A program made the position numbers and the translations under genes. From Anodontia alba (Eukaryota; Mollusca; Bivalvia; Lucinida; Lucinidae), in NCBI GenBank assembly GCA_964016985.1, contig OZ024827.1:60552681-60616680 (forward strand): a stretch of 64,000 nucleotides of DNA, read 5' to 3'. The notes beneath the pieces were generated by a model. It made no database searches, was not told where the DNA came from, and saw only the letters and a program-made list of their open reading frames with translations. Below, one piece after another: positions 37,340 through 47,490 of this stretch (position 1 is its first letter; each line of letters begins with the position of its first letter).

Positions 37340-38635
37340 CTTCCTGAATTCATTTGCGAGTACGTAATTTGATATTTCAGGAATTACCAATCATGCAGAC
37401 ATAGATTTTATTCTATTAATATTCAATTCTAAAAATTTAATTGAATATTTATAAAATTCTGGGCAGTAATTTTATAGCGAGTTATATGTTTAATAATTCC
37501 TTGCTTAATAAATAGTTACGCTTAACCTTTTATTTATAGCAGGAATTTCTTCCGTAGTATAATTTTAATTTAGTATTCATATATTTCTTACTATTCTTAA
37601 ATATGCATATAGAATAGTAATACTATCTCTTAACTTATAAATTAAGTGTTTTAGAGATTATTAATCAGTACTATTGTATAATCTTTCTTCAGAGATTATC
37701 ACACTATTACATTTTTTTATGAGTCCTTCTCTTTTTATGAACATTTTGATTCGTCATTACAAAGTGGACTTTTTAACATTTCTTGATTTCCATGATTATT
37801 TACTCAGGAGTACTTTTCATGGCAATCTTCTGGCATAGAAAGATTCTATCCAGCTTATTTATTATTGCTTAATCTTAACAATACAGTAAGATTTAGCCAA
37901 ACTATGACCGTCTTACAGTTAGCTGCGATCAACCTTATTCTTATCTCTCTTATTGTCTGTCAAACTCTAAGTTATGATGTTGACAGTCTCTTCTTTATTA
38001 TTTTGTCAGGACATCAAACGCCTTTATATGTCCATGACAAAACTAATTATCAATGATTTAGGTTGTTTTTTCTTCCCAGCAGTTTTATGCAACCTCTGTA
38101 TTATTTTATTGCTTGACTAAAAATTCGTAATACAATTAGTCTAGCAATAGTTTTAACCTTTATGTTTGTGTATACCTTTTCTTCTGATGGATAACTGAGT
38201 TATAGTTAAGTTAACTCCATCTACCTTTATTATCTCCCCTTCTTTAATTTGATCAAAGGGGAATAATTATATAACATTATGGTTATTTCAAGTCTATGTC
38301 TGTTCATCGGAAACTGTCCTATCGCTCCAATTAACAGAACCTAATTAGTTTATAATTCTAATAGCTTAGACTATTACAATTAGATAGCTTCACATATCTA
38401 GAATTTTATCCAAAATATCTACATATGTCAGTTATCTATAGGAAACTCCACCGAGTAGACTTTTCCTTATTTATTTAAGACCCTAGATAGACTACTTATG
38501 GTCTTGGCTTTTGTTTTACAAATTTTGTTTCGAAAATATTATCTCTATATTCCTAGCTTACTTTGCAATGGAATATTTATGTTATGTCTCAATGACTCCT
38601 TTTTTTTCTTTTTGGAGCCAATTGTTGTTTCCCAA

Positions 38636-38675
38636 AAAGAAAAAAAAAAGGGTGGGGGGGGGGAAGGGGGGGGCA
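38636..38675 (+). repeat. A-run followed by G-rich tract
   Basis: AGAAAAAAAAAAG then two runs of G (9 or more each) separated by AA. Such sequence could form a G-quadruplex. Confidence 0.8.
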
Positions 38676-39285
38676 ATGTTAGGTTTCTGAGACTTAAGAA
38701 CTGGCTTCCTCTAGAGTCTACTATTATATATAAGGTTGTTAGATCATAACACCTTAAAGATATGTTATTTTGTGAATCTAGATCATTCTTTCTATTAAAT
38801 ATAGAATTAGAATGTATCTGATTCCTTAGAGTTTCCGGAGTCTTTAACCAGAAGTGGTGAGATATTATTTATTGGTGTTAGAATTAGGAGAGCACCTCCC
38901 TCCTATTCTGCAAATTCTAGCACATTATCTATAGGTTAATGTATTATGAAGTTAAAATGAAGTTTTTTTTTAAAAGTAAAACGTATTTTAACGAGTAATA
39001 CTTAACCTATAGATAATCAATTATCTCCCTCTGCCCACCCTCGCTTATCTCTCCTAATTGTGTCTATTGTTTTACACATAAAAGAAACTGACACGTGATC
39101 AACTGAGCGGGAAGAGTTACGTCACACAGGTAACTGCCTAAGGGACCTTCTGGTTTAAGACTTTAATTAACGACTGAAAGGTCGTTTTTCTGTGGAAGTT
39201 GTGAAAACAGAAGAGAATAGCACATTATCTATAGGTTAAGTATTACTCATTAAAATACGTTTTACTTTTAAAAAAAAAACTTCAT

Positions 39286-40930
39286 TTTTATCGATAGTGA
39301 TTGCCCTGGCGTTCATCTGTCCGTCCGTCTGTAGACGAAACCTTGTGCGGCCAATAACTTCTATAACCTTTGTGCTATTTTCATGAAATTTTGTCAGGTT
39401 GTAGAGGGAGGAGGTAGGAGTGTCGGGTGCAAGAATGACAACTCTAATTGACTGTTCAGGAGTTATCTCCCATAGTCTCCCAAAATTGTAAAATATTGTG
39501 TGGACCATAACTCTGAAACCCTTTCATGATACTTCACCAATATGTAGAGGACATTGAGTAGGCGTGTCTTGTACAAGAAAGACAACTCTAGCTGACTCTG
39601 TTTTGGAGTTACCTCCCATAGTTGTTAAATCTTGTGTGGCCCAAAACCCTTCCCAGAGGTCTGTACAATGACTTTATTTGCTGATTATGTTAAATTCTGT
39701 GCTAAGGTTGAAGGTCAAGGACTAACCTTGACCTTTGATACTAATGTAGCTTCATTTACTCATTTAGTTGCTTGCAAATACAAAATTAAAGTTCACAGGC
39801 AAGAATAGCTTCCAAAAAATTAACAATTTCTACTTTTTCCCATATAAAAGCATATGCAACCAAATTTGATCTTGATGTAAATTGGGTCAAGGTCAAGCCA
39901 GTCATCATTTGAATAACCATGATGGGCCCCCAAGACCCCAATACTACTTATCAAATTTCAAGGCAATCGTTCCATTGGTTTCGGAGAAGAAAGTTTTAAA
40001 ATGATTTTACCATATACGGGCATGGCAGCCATATTTGTCATGTGACTAAACTCATATTTATTAATTTTCATTTCCTTGTTCCTAAAAGCTTTCCTATAAA
40101 ATTTGGTTTCAAATGGCCATTGGTTTCTGAGACAAACAAGTTTTAATTTTCATATCTGAATGATCTTGGCTAAGGTCAAGGAATGACCTTGACCTTGAAT
40201 ACTCATGTAGTTTCATTTACTTATTTAGCTACCTGCATCTACAAATGTTCAGATCACAGGCTGGAATAGTTTCTGAAAATACACAGTTTGACTTTTTCCC
40301 ATACAACAGCCTATGTGACCAAAGTTGACCTTGGCCTAAAATAGGTCAAGGCTATCCAGGGGTCATCAGTTGAATAAACTATGATTGGCTTGAGTTGGTC
40401 ATGTGACCAAACTCATATTAATTAATTTTCATTTTCTTGTTCCTAAAAATTTTCATATGAAGTTTGGTTACAAATGGCCCAGTTGTTTTTGAGAAAAACA
40501 AGTTTTAATTTTCATATCTCAGTGACCTAGGGCCTGACATTGAACTTGAATACTCATGTAGTTTCATTTACTCATTTAGCTCACTGCATCTACCAATTTT
40601 CATGGGATGGGGGAGCAAAAGTTTGTTCATGGGGTTCATGTCACATGACCAAGATGGCCACCATGCCCATATAAGTTCCCCCATCCCATAGATGCTCCAC
40701 ATGAAATTTGACATCAATCGGCCCAGTGGTTTCAGAGGAGATGTTTGAAAATGTTGACAGATGACAGACCTTTTGGAATTTAGTAAAGATGTCTTGGAAG
40801 TGCTACCATCACAGAACATAGCCAACCAAAGACTCCAAGAGAAAGATTCAACAAACCGCCATGGGGCATGATACATGCAATGAAACAATGAAAATCAAAG
40901 CAAGCAGCTCTCTCTCTTCCCAATCAAGGT
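39286..40930 (+). mobile_element. HINE-like arrays, two types
   Basis: The first part (39286-39660) starts with CTGTCCGTCCGTCTGTAGAC and has two ~150 bp units with GACAACTCTAATTGACTG. The second part (39661-40930) has longer units marked by AACCTTGACCTTTGATACT and TGTAGTTTCATTTACTCATT. It also contains GACCAAGATGGCCACCATGC as in family C. Confidence 0.62.
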
Positions 40931-40934
40931 GATC

Positions 40935-41197
40935 ACAATGCCAGACAGGGTTTGACCCCCGCCAGGTCCGGCAACATTCTTTCATGGAGAGTGATCATGA
41001 AATTTCTATGGTCATTCTTTCCCTTCTGCTGATTCAAGAAGGGCAGTAAAACTGTTGTAAGTTTCTGGCAAAAGAATGTACACAAATACTGGTTAATTGG
41101 TAGAGATCTAATCCTGCACAGGAAAAAGTGTGGTTAGGTAAAATGACCAGCTCAACATGACCCTAATGGGTTGACTTGGCTGTAAAACTCAACTAAA
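40935..41197 (+). mobile_element. SINE, diverged copy lacking the first part of the tRNA region
   Basis: It keeps the B-box region GGGTTTGACCCCCGCC, then ACATTCTTTCATGGAGAGTG, CTGATTCAAGAAGGGCAG and GGTTGACTTGGCTGTAAAAC. Confidence 0.8.
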
Positions 41198-41280
41198 TCA
41201 TAGAAAAAGGTTCAAATGAAAAAAGAAAATTTAAAAATTTTTAGCCTCGCATTGAGGCTTCCTAACGGTGTTCATGATTG

Positions 41281-41525
41281 TTAACCTTTAAAGCGCCAAG
41301 CAAATCTGCATCTGAAAATGTCGTCTGTTTATGTCGTCTGCTGAATATTCTTGCAAACTTTTCAAACCTATTTTTGCATACAGGCAAACAGTGTGGACCC
41401 TGATCAGACTGCTCCTAAAGGAGCAGTCTGATCTGGGTCCACACTGTTTGCAGAAATGACTTTTAAAGTAACTGGCAGAAGACAAAGCAGAAAACAATAG
41501 TTGTGATTGGCGCTTTAAGGGTTAA
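41281..41525. mobile_element. MITE with TTAA flanks, group 1 (copy 2, intact)
   Basis: TTAACCTTTAAAGCGCCAAG at the left and GGCGCTTTAAGGGTTAA at the right. The internal hairpin GGCAAACAGTGTGGACCCTG through CTCCTAAAGGAG pairs to its complement. Subterminal AATGTCGTCTGTTTATGTCG is shared with the other two copies. Confidence 0.87.
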
Positions 41526-41911
41526 CTTCACAGAAGAAACTTATAAAGCAAATTAAATTGCTTCTATGAATCTATATTCACTAGAGCTAGTGTTAGTGTC
41601 ATGTGGCTGTAAAACATCTCCCTGTACTACATTGTCATAGCTTCAAGCGTCCTTTCATTTAGGAGCTACACAAATCTTCAGAAACCTAGGATCAAGTAAA
41701 AGATTCATGTATTTCAGAACTAATATGTATTTTGGAGGCAAAATAGAAATACTGGGCAGAGACCGGACTTCTAATGCTGACTACTGCAGAAGTGCCTAGT
41801 CATACAAGACTGTCATATTTACCCTAAGCATTGAGAAAGACAGGTCTAAGCAAACCATGTAGACCAAGATTAAATGTGGCAGAATCCAGCAGTTTTAGAT
41901 ACCTCATTATT
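41526..41911. other. Intergenic sequence, nothing recognised
   Basis: AT-rich, with no gene or clear repeat. Confidence 0.5.
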
Positions 41912-44305
41912 AAAACAAGAGGCCCACGGGCCACGGGTCACTCATCTGAGCGACATAGCCACTGCAGATATGCAGATCTTATACAACATTTTTCCAATCC
42001 TGTCATTGCAACTAATGAAAATATCACCATTTAGGCAGTTCTTAATTTTGAAGAAGAATATATATTGTATGACAGTCAATGGAGTGTGATCATTTAAACA
42101 AACTTTCAATCACATTTCAACAGTAGGATCAATGTGAAATTTGGTGGCAAATGGCTAAGTGGTTTCTGAAGAATCATGATTTTATACATGTAAACAGCAC
42201 AGTGGAAGGGAAATATAATAAACATAAACAAGATGGCAGCCATCTTGGATTTCCAATCAGAATGATTTTAGCTACTGTTGATCTACAAGTCACCTCAATA
42301 CTTCCAATGAACTTTGAGTCAATTGCCCATTCGGTTCAGGAGAAAAAGTTCATAACAGATTTTCAAGATGGCCACCATGGCCACATTTTGGGATTTCCTA
42401 TCGCAATGATTTGAGCTATTTTTTATCTACAAGTCACCCTGATGCTTCCTACCAAGTTTCGAGTCAATTGGCCTTTCATTTCAGAAGAAGAAGGGAAAAA
42501 TAGATTTTCAAGATGGTCGCCATCTTGGATTTCTGATTGGAACCATTTTAGCTATTTTTATGTCTACATGTCATCCTGATGCTTCCTACCAATTTTCAAA
42601 TCAACTGGCCCTTTGGTTCAGGAAAATAAGCGAAAAAAAGGGGTTTCAAGATGGCCGCCATGGCAGCCATCTTGGATTTCTGATCCAAACAATTTAAGCT
42701 ATTTTAGATCTACGTCACCCCAATGCTTCGTACAAAGTTCCCAGTCAAATGGCCTTTCAGTTCAGAAGAAGCGAAAAATAGATTTTCAAGATGGCTGTCA
42801 TGGCGGCCATCTTGGATTTCTGATAGGGACGATTTTAGCTATTTTTGGTCTACAGGTCACCCTGATGCTTCCTACCAAGTTTAAAGTGAATAAGCCTTTT
42901 GGTTCAGGAGAAGAAGTGATTTTCAAGATGGCCACCATGGTGGCCATCTTGGATTTCCAATCGCAGGATTTTACTCATTTTTGATCTTTAAGTCACCCCG
43001 ATGCTTCCTACCAAGTTTCAAGTCAATTGGCTTTTGGGTTTAGGAGAAGAAGCGAAAAAAAGAAGTGAAAAATAGATTTTCAAGATGGCCACTATGGCGG
43101 CCATCTTGGATTTCCTATCAGCAGGATTTTACCTATTTTTGATCTACAAGTCACCCTGATGCTTCGTACCAAGTTTGGAGTCAATTCGCCTTTCGGCTCA
43201 GGAGATGAAGTGAAAAATAGATTTTCAAGATGGCGGCCATGGTGGCCATCTTGGATCTCCAATCTGAACAATTTTAGCTACTTTTGATCTACAAGTCACC
43301 CCGATGCTTCCAACCAAGTTTCGAGTCAAGTGGCATTTGGGTTTAGGAGAACAAGCAAAAATAGATTTTCAAGATGGCCACCATGGTGGCCATCTTGGAT
43401 TTACGATCGGCACGATTTTAGCTATTTTTGATCTACAAGTCACCCCAATGCCTCCTACCAAGTTTCGAGTCAACTGGCCTTTGGGTGCAGGAGAAGAACC
43501 ATAAAATAGATTTTCAAGATGGTGGCCATGGCAGCCATCTTAGATTTCCGATTGGAACGATTTTAGCTATTTTTGATCTACAAGTCACCCTGATCCTTCC
43601 TACTAAGTTTCGAGTCAATTAACTTTCGGGTTTAGGAGAAGAAGCGAAAAATAGATTTTCAAGATGGCTGCCATGGCGGCCATCTTGGATTTCCGATCAG
43701 CACGATATTAGATATTTTTGATCTACAAGTCACCCCGATGCTTCCTACCAAGTTTGGAGTCAATTGGCATTTGGGTTCAGAAGAAGCGAAAAGTAGATTT
43801 TCAAGATGGCCGCCATGGCGGCCATCTTGGATTTGAGATCAGCAGGATTTTAGCTATTTTTGATCTTTAAGTCACCCCAGTGCTTCCTACCAACGTTTGG
43901 AGTCAACTGGCTTTTGGGTTTAGGAGTAGAAGCGATTTTCAAGATGGCTGCCATGGCGGCCATCTTGGATTTCTGATTTGCATGATTTTAACTATTTTTG
44001 ATCTACAAGTCACCCTGATGCTTCCTATCAAGTTTGGAGTCAACTGGCCTTTCGGTTTAGGAGAAGAAGTGAAAAATAGATTTTCAAGATGGCGGCCATC
44101 TTAGATTTCCGATCAGAATGATTTTAGCTATTTTTGATCTACAAGTCACCCCGATGCTTCCCACCAAGTATCGAGTCAACTTGCCTAGGGGTGTAGGAGG
44201 AGTAGGCTTTTAAAATAATCGTTGATGCCGCACAATGGACAACGCAAGACGGACATTGACTGACCACAAGAGCTCACCATGAGCACTTCATGCTCAGGTG
44301 AGCTA
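41912..44305 (-). mobile_element. HINE-like element C, full-length inverted copy with 14-unit palindromic array
   Basis: Read on the plus strand it opens with ACAAGAGGCCCACGGGCC and closes with GAGCACTTCATGCTCAGGTG and AGCT, the reverse of the copy at 4316-6628. About 14 units of 135-155 bp each hold a palindrome, CAAGATGG...CCATCTTG (20-28 bp), plus GATTTTAGCTATTTTTGATC, TACAAGTCACCCCGATGCTT and CCTACCAAGTTTCGAGTCAA. Confidence 0.85.
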
Positions 44306-45820
44306 ATAAACTTGTTCAAATTTCAGGACAAGTATGGTAAGGAGGTGTTCAAATATTTAGGTTTAATACAGCTAAGTTAAACCTGTGTAAAGCAATTAAG
44401 CACCTAAGGGAAAGCAGAAAAGTGGTTGCTGAAGACAGGTGCTTACTTAATACAGGTTAATTTACACTAATTTGTCTTTCACAGGAACCAAAAATGTGGC
44501 CTCTTACCTCTTTCCCCGCTAGTGGTGACTTTTATTGTTTGCTGATAACCTTTGCAAACAGTTAAGACTCAGATCAGGCCCAACAAAACATCTGGCCTGA
44601 TTTGGATCCAAACTGTTTGAGCTGATGGTATTCCTGAAAGATTTTTTTGAAAAAGTTAATGTTGAAAAAAAAATCCACAGACCACAAAAAAGCATGCAAA
44701 ATTATCAAGCATGCAAAGAGTTAACAGAGGTGATTACTTAATACAGGTTTAAGATGTAGGTTTGACTGAATATATGTGAGGTGTCGCAGACAAAGGCACC
44801 TAAGCATATAACGTCAATGGTCTGGCTCTGTATGCATGTGTGTTTCACCAGTAGGCTGAGCAGTATCCACTTTCAGGTGACATGGGAAGGCTCTGATCAG
44901 GCTGGCTGTCACAGATGGACAAGGACATTTTTTATGTCATATACATAGCTCCATATAAGAGAGGGTATAAGGAAAATATTTTTCTCATTACTCTCGAAAA
45001 CACATGTTGTGGGTACTCATTAGAAGTCCTTCAGGGAGGCGCTTCTTAGTACCCGCATTTTTGTCGAGAAATAGAAAAATATCTACAATTCTTTGCTGTA
45101 AAAAGCACCTTATCTGGACGTATGATATAGCTCATATAGTAAACATTTCAGTATAACATGATGTATGTTCTCTAAAATAGAAGAGAAAAATGTTCTCACT
45201 GGCACTCAAAACAACTTTTACAGCATTAAACCTAAATCTCAACTCCTTATTGTATTTGTCTCAAAACTTGAACAGTAAGTTCTGAAAAGAGGGATCCAAT
45301 GAAAGCAAGAAATGCATCAAATAAATGAAAATATCAAGACTCAGTTTCACTGAGTTTGTTCATGAATGGTAAAACTAACATTCATGCTTAAGTCCATTTA
45401 CTACCTGCTGACGTGTCAAAACACAGCTGAATGAAAAGTGATATGATCAGATGCTAGTTTCTATATCACTTGATGGTTTTACCAAACCTGTCCATCTGAA
45501 TAACTCGGGTAAATACAGTAAACTGCAGGACTAATGTATTTGCTCAGTTTATTTCACTTGACTTAAATGTGATGTGCAACTTTCTTTTCAAACAAAACAT
45601 CTTGCTTTTCTAGTGGCTAATTTATTTCTTTATTACTGTGCCAGTGGGTGGATTGTGGATTGAGTGATTGACCAGCTGTCTGTTTCATCATTTTCATATC
45701 AATAGATAAAAGCATCAGCCACTGCATGATACCAGGCTACTGCAGGGTAACAAAACATGTAGAGAAGATGACTGTGTTTGATGTGGTACTTGATAAATTG
45801 TAAGCCACCATGAGATCTTG
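44306..45820. other. Intergenic sequence with one imperfect hairpin (44966-45078)
   Basis: CTCGAAAACACATGTTGTGG, GTACTCATTAGAAGTCCTTC and AGTACCCGCATTTTTGTCGA form an imperfect palindrome. CAAACAGTTAAGACTCAGAT near 44558 echoes the MITE arm. No gene. Confidence 0.5.
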
Positions 45821-46104
45821 TTTGTGATGAGGTTTTACAGCCCAGTCAACCCAATGGGGTCATGTTGAGCATAGTCAGTTTACCTAACCACTCTTTTACT
45901 GGGCAGGCTTAGTTTTCTAAGCAGTTAACCAGTATTATGCACATTAATTCGCAGGAAACTGACAACCACCCTTCTTGAATCAGCTGAAGGGAGAGAATGA
46001 TTGTAGAAAATATTTCATTATCAATCTCCATGAAAGAATGTTGCTGACACAACCTCCTGATCACCTGTCGGATGCGCATCCAACTGAGCCACCGAGGCCA
46101 GCAT
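45821..46104 (-). mobile_element. SINE, full-length copy (inverted partner)
   Basis: Plus-strand TGATGAGGTTTTACAGCCCA at the low side through CAACTGAGCCACCGAGGCCA at the high side. It therefore carries both the tRNA-like head and the tail in reverse. Its head faces the next SINE 104 bp away. Confidence 0.9.
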
Positions 46105-46207
46105 CAACAGAACTTGAAGCCACATCATACCAGAACTAGCTTTAAAGAGCTATAACTCAATCAAAATTTGGTGTAACGTAACCTCAAAATAATATGCACT
46201 GCATCAC

Positions 46208-46508
46208 ACAGCCGGCCTCGGTGGCTCAGTTGGATGCGCGTCTGACTGGTGACCAGGAGGTCGCGGGTTCGACCCCCGCCGAGGCCGGCAACATTCTTTC
46301 ATGGAGATTGATCATGAAATATTTTCTACGGTCATTCTCCCGCTGATTCAAGAAGGGCAGTTGTCAGTTTCTGGCGAAAGAATGTGCACAATACTGGTTA
46401 AAGGCTTAGAGGACTAGGCCTGCCCAGTAAACGTGTGGTTAGGTAAACTGACCGCACTCGACATGACCCCACTGGGTTGACTGGGCCGTAAAAGCTCAAC
46501 ACAAACAA
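46208..46508 (+). mobile_element. tRNA-derived SINE, full-length reference copy with 7-bp target duplication
   Basis: The head GGCCTCGGTGGCTCAGTTGG carries a pol III A box, and GCGGGTTCGACCCCCGCC a B box with T-arm stem. The body follows (CATTCTTTCATGGAGATTGA, GATTCAAGAAGGGCAGTTGT, GCGAAAGAATGTGCACAATA), then the tail GTAAAAGCTCAACACAAACA. GCATCAC flanks it at 46201-46207 and 46509-46515, and removal restores the host array unit. Architecture recalls molluscan V-SINE-type families such as RUDI, but this was not compared. Confidence 0.92.
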
Positions 46509-46750
46509 GCATCACCTCATAGTCTAACTGTCCACCATATTTCAACCTGATCTAGTGAAAACTGTAGGAGTTATCCAGAAACAAAGTCAAGTCTGAAAAA
46601 TCTTTAAATGGTGTAATAACTGTATCAACCTCAAAACAATATGTGCTGTATATGCACATGGTCTAACTGTCCACCAAGTTTCGATGTGATCGGATGAAAA
46701 CTGTAGGAGTTACCAGAAAATGAGGAAACAAAGTCAAGTCTGAAAAAGCT

Positions 46751-47276
46751 TTAAAGGGGAACACAACCTTAAAGCATACTGTACTACAAAGTAAAGAGCT
46801 TTACAAACCGTGAATTTTGATACTAATTTGATCAAAATTGGTCAAGAATTAAGGAAGTTATGAATAATTGAATATTTTAACATTGGTGGTATAGGTGCCG
46901 CCATTTTGAATATTTAATGAGATTTCACAAAAGTTTGAAAATCTTTTTAAAAGTTGTTCTTCTTACAAATTTCGATTACTTTGGGGGAAATGATTGCTTG
47001 TCACTATGATTAAGCAAATGTTAAACACTGTAGCAAAAAATATTCTTGAAGACCCATTATAATTTAAATTAGGTTTTTGTACATTTTATTTGGGCTGAAT
47101 GACGTCACAAAGCCTAAAATATGGCGGCATCCATGACGGCCATTTTGAATATATTTAAACAACTGTAACTTCCTTATATTTCTTGACTGATTTTGATAAA
47201 ACTTGCATCGAAGTAAATGGTTTGCTTAACACTTATCTCCAGGAAACACTTACAACTTATGTTGCGTTCTCCTTTA
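46751..47276. mobile_element. ~530 bp MITE with TTTAAAGGRGAACRCAAC termini
   Basis: TTTAAAGGGGAACACAACCT at the left pairs with GTTGCGTTCTCCTTTAAA at the right. Inner blocks are also mirrored (GATCAAAATTGGTCAAGAAT / TTCTTGACTGATTTTGATAA). The interior carries AATGACGTCAC and ATGGCGGCATCC. Confidence 0.78.
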
Positions 47277-47490
47277 AAAAGTGTACTATCTGTCAAAATT
47301 TGGTGTACCGTAACCTCAAAATAATATGTGCTGTAACACCTCATGGTTTAAGTGTCCATCAAGTTTCATCATGACGCAATGAAAACTGTAGGAGGAGTTA
47401 TCTGTAAATGAAGTGTGGCTAGATGGATGGACAGGCACCAGAGGGTATATTATAATACATTGCCACTATCGTGTGGCTGGGTATAAAAAT

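Larger units (their letters stand above)
33148..39239. mobile_element. 6.1 kb AT-rich element bounded by ~150 bp inverted repeats
   Basis: The left repeat (33148-33299) and right repeat (39076-39239, inverted) share TTAACCTATAGATAATGTGC, CAGAAAAACGACCTTTCAGT, CAGAAGGTCCCTTAGGCAGT and CACGTGTCAGTTTCTTTT. They differ mainly by a 14-bp insertion in the right copy. The interior is clearly more AT-rich than its surroundings, lacks the repeat families seen elsewhere, and has only short open frames, the longest about 83 codons. Extra end fragments at 38926-39008 indicate a rearrangement or a second copy. No transposase was recognised, so the class is unknown. Confidence 0.78.
46105..47490 (-). mobile_element. 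Tandem-array (HINE-like) element hosting a SINE and a MITE
   Basis: Units include CTCATAGTCTAACTGTCCAC, CAAGTTTCGATGTGATCGGA and TGAAAACTGTAGGAGTTA. The GTCC-type end (GATGGATGGACAGGCACCAG) is at the right, followed by TGCCACTATCGTGTGGC, a hairpin. The unit sequence is continuous if the SINE (46208-46508) and the MITE (46751-47276) are removed. Confidence 0.7.

Noticed and set aside
33148..39239. Integrated DNA virus or Polinton
   Set aside because: No open frame longer than about 83 codons, and no capsid, polymerase, integrase or protease motif was seen. The AT-rich composition alone is not evidence.
42613..44104. Several 64-123 codon frames with similar peptides (e.g. IDFQDGHHGGHLGF)
   Set aside because: The peptides repeat because the DNA units repeat. 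Frames shift between units and carry stops, and there is no splice logic.
46214..46290. tRNA gene (A box, B box and acceptor-like ends)
   Set aside because: The anticodon arm does not fold, and the tRNA-like head continues into a repeated body with a tail and target duplication, so it is a SINE head.
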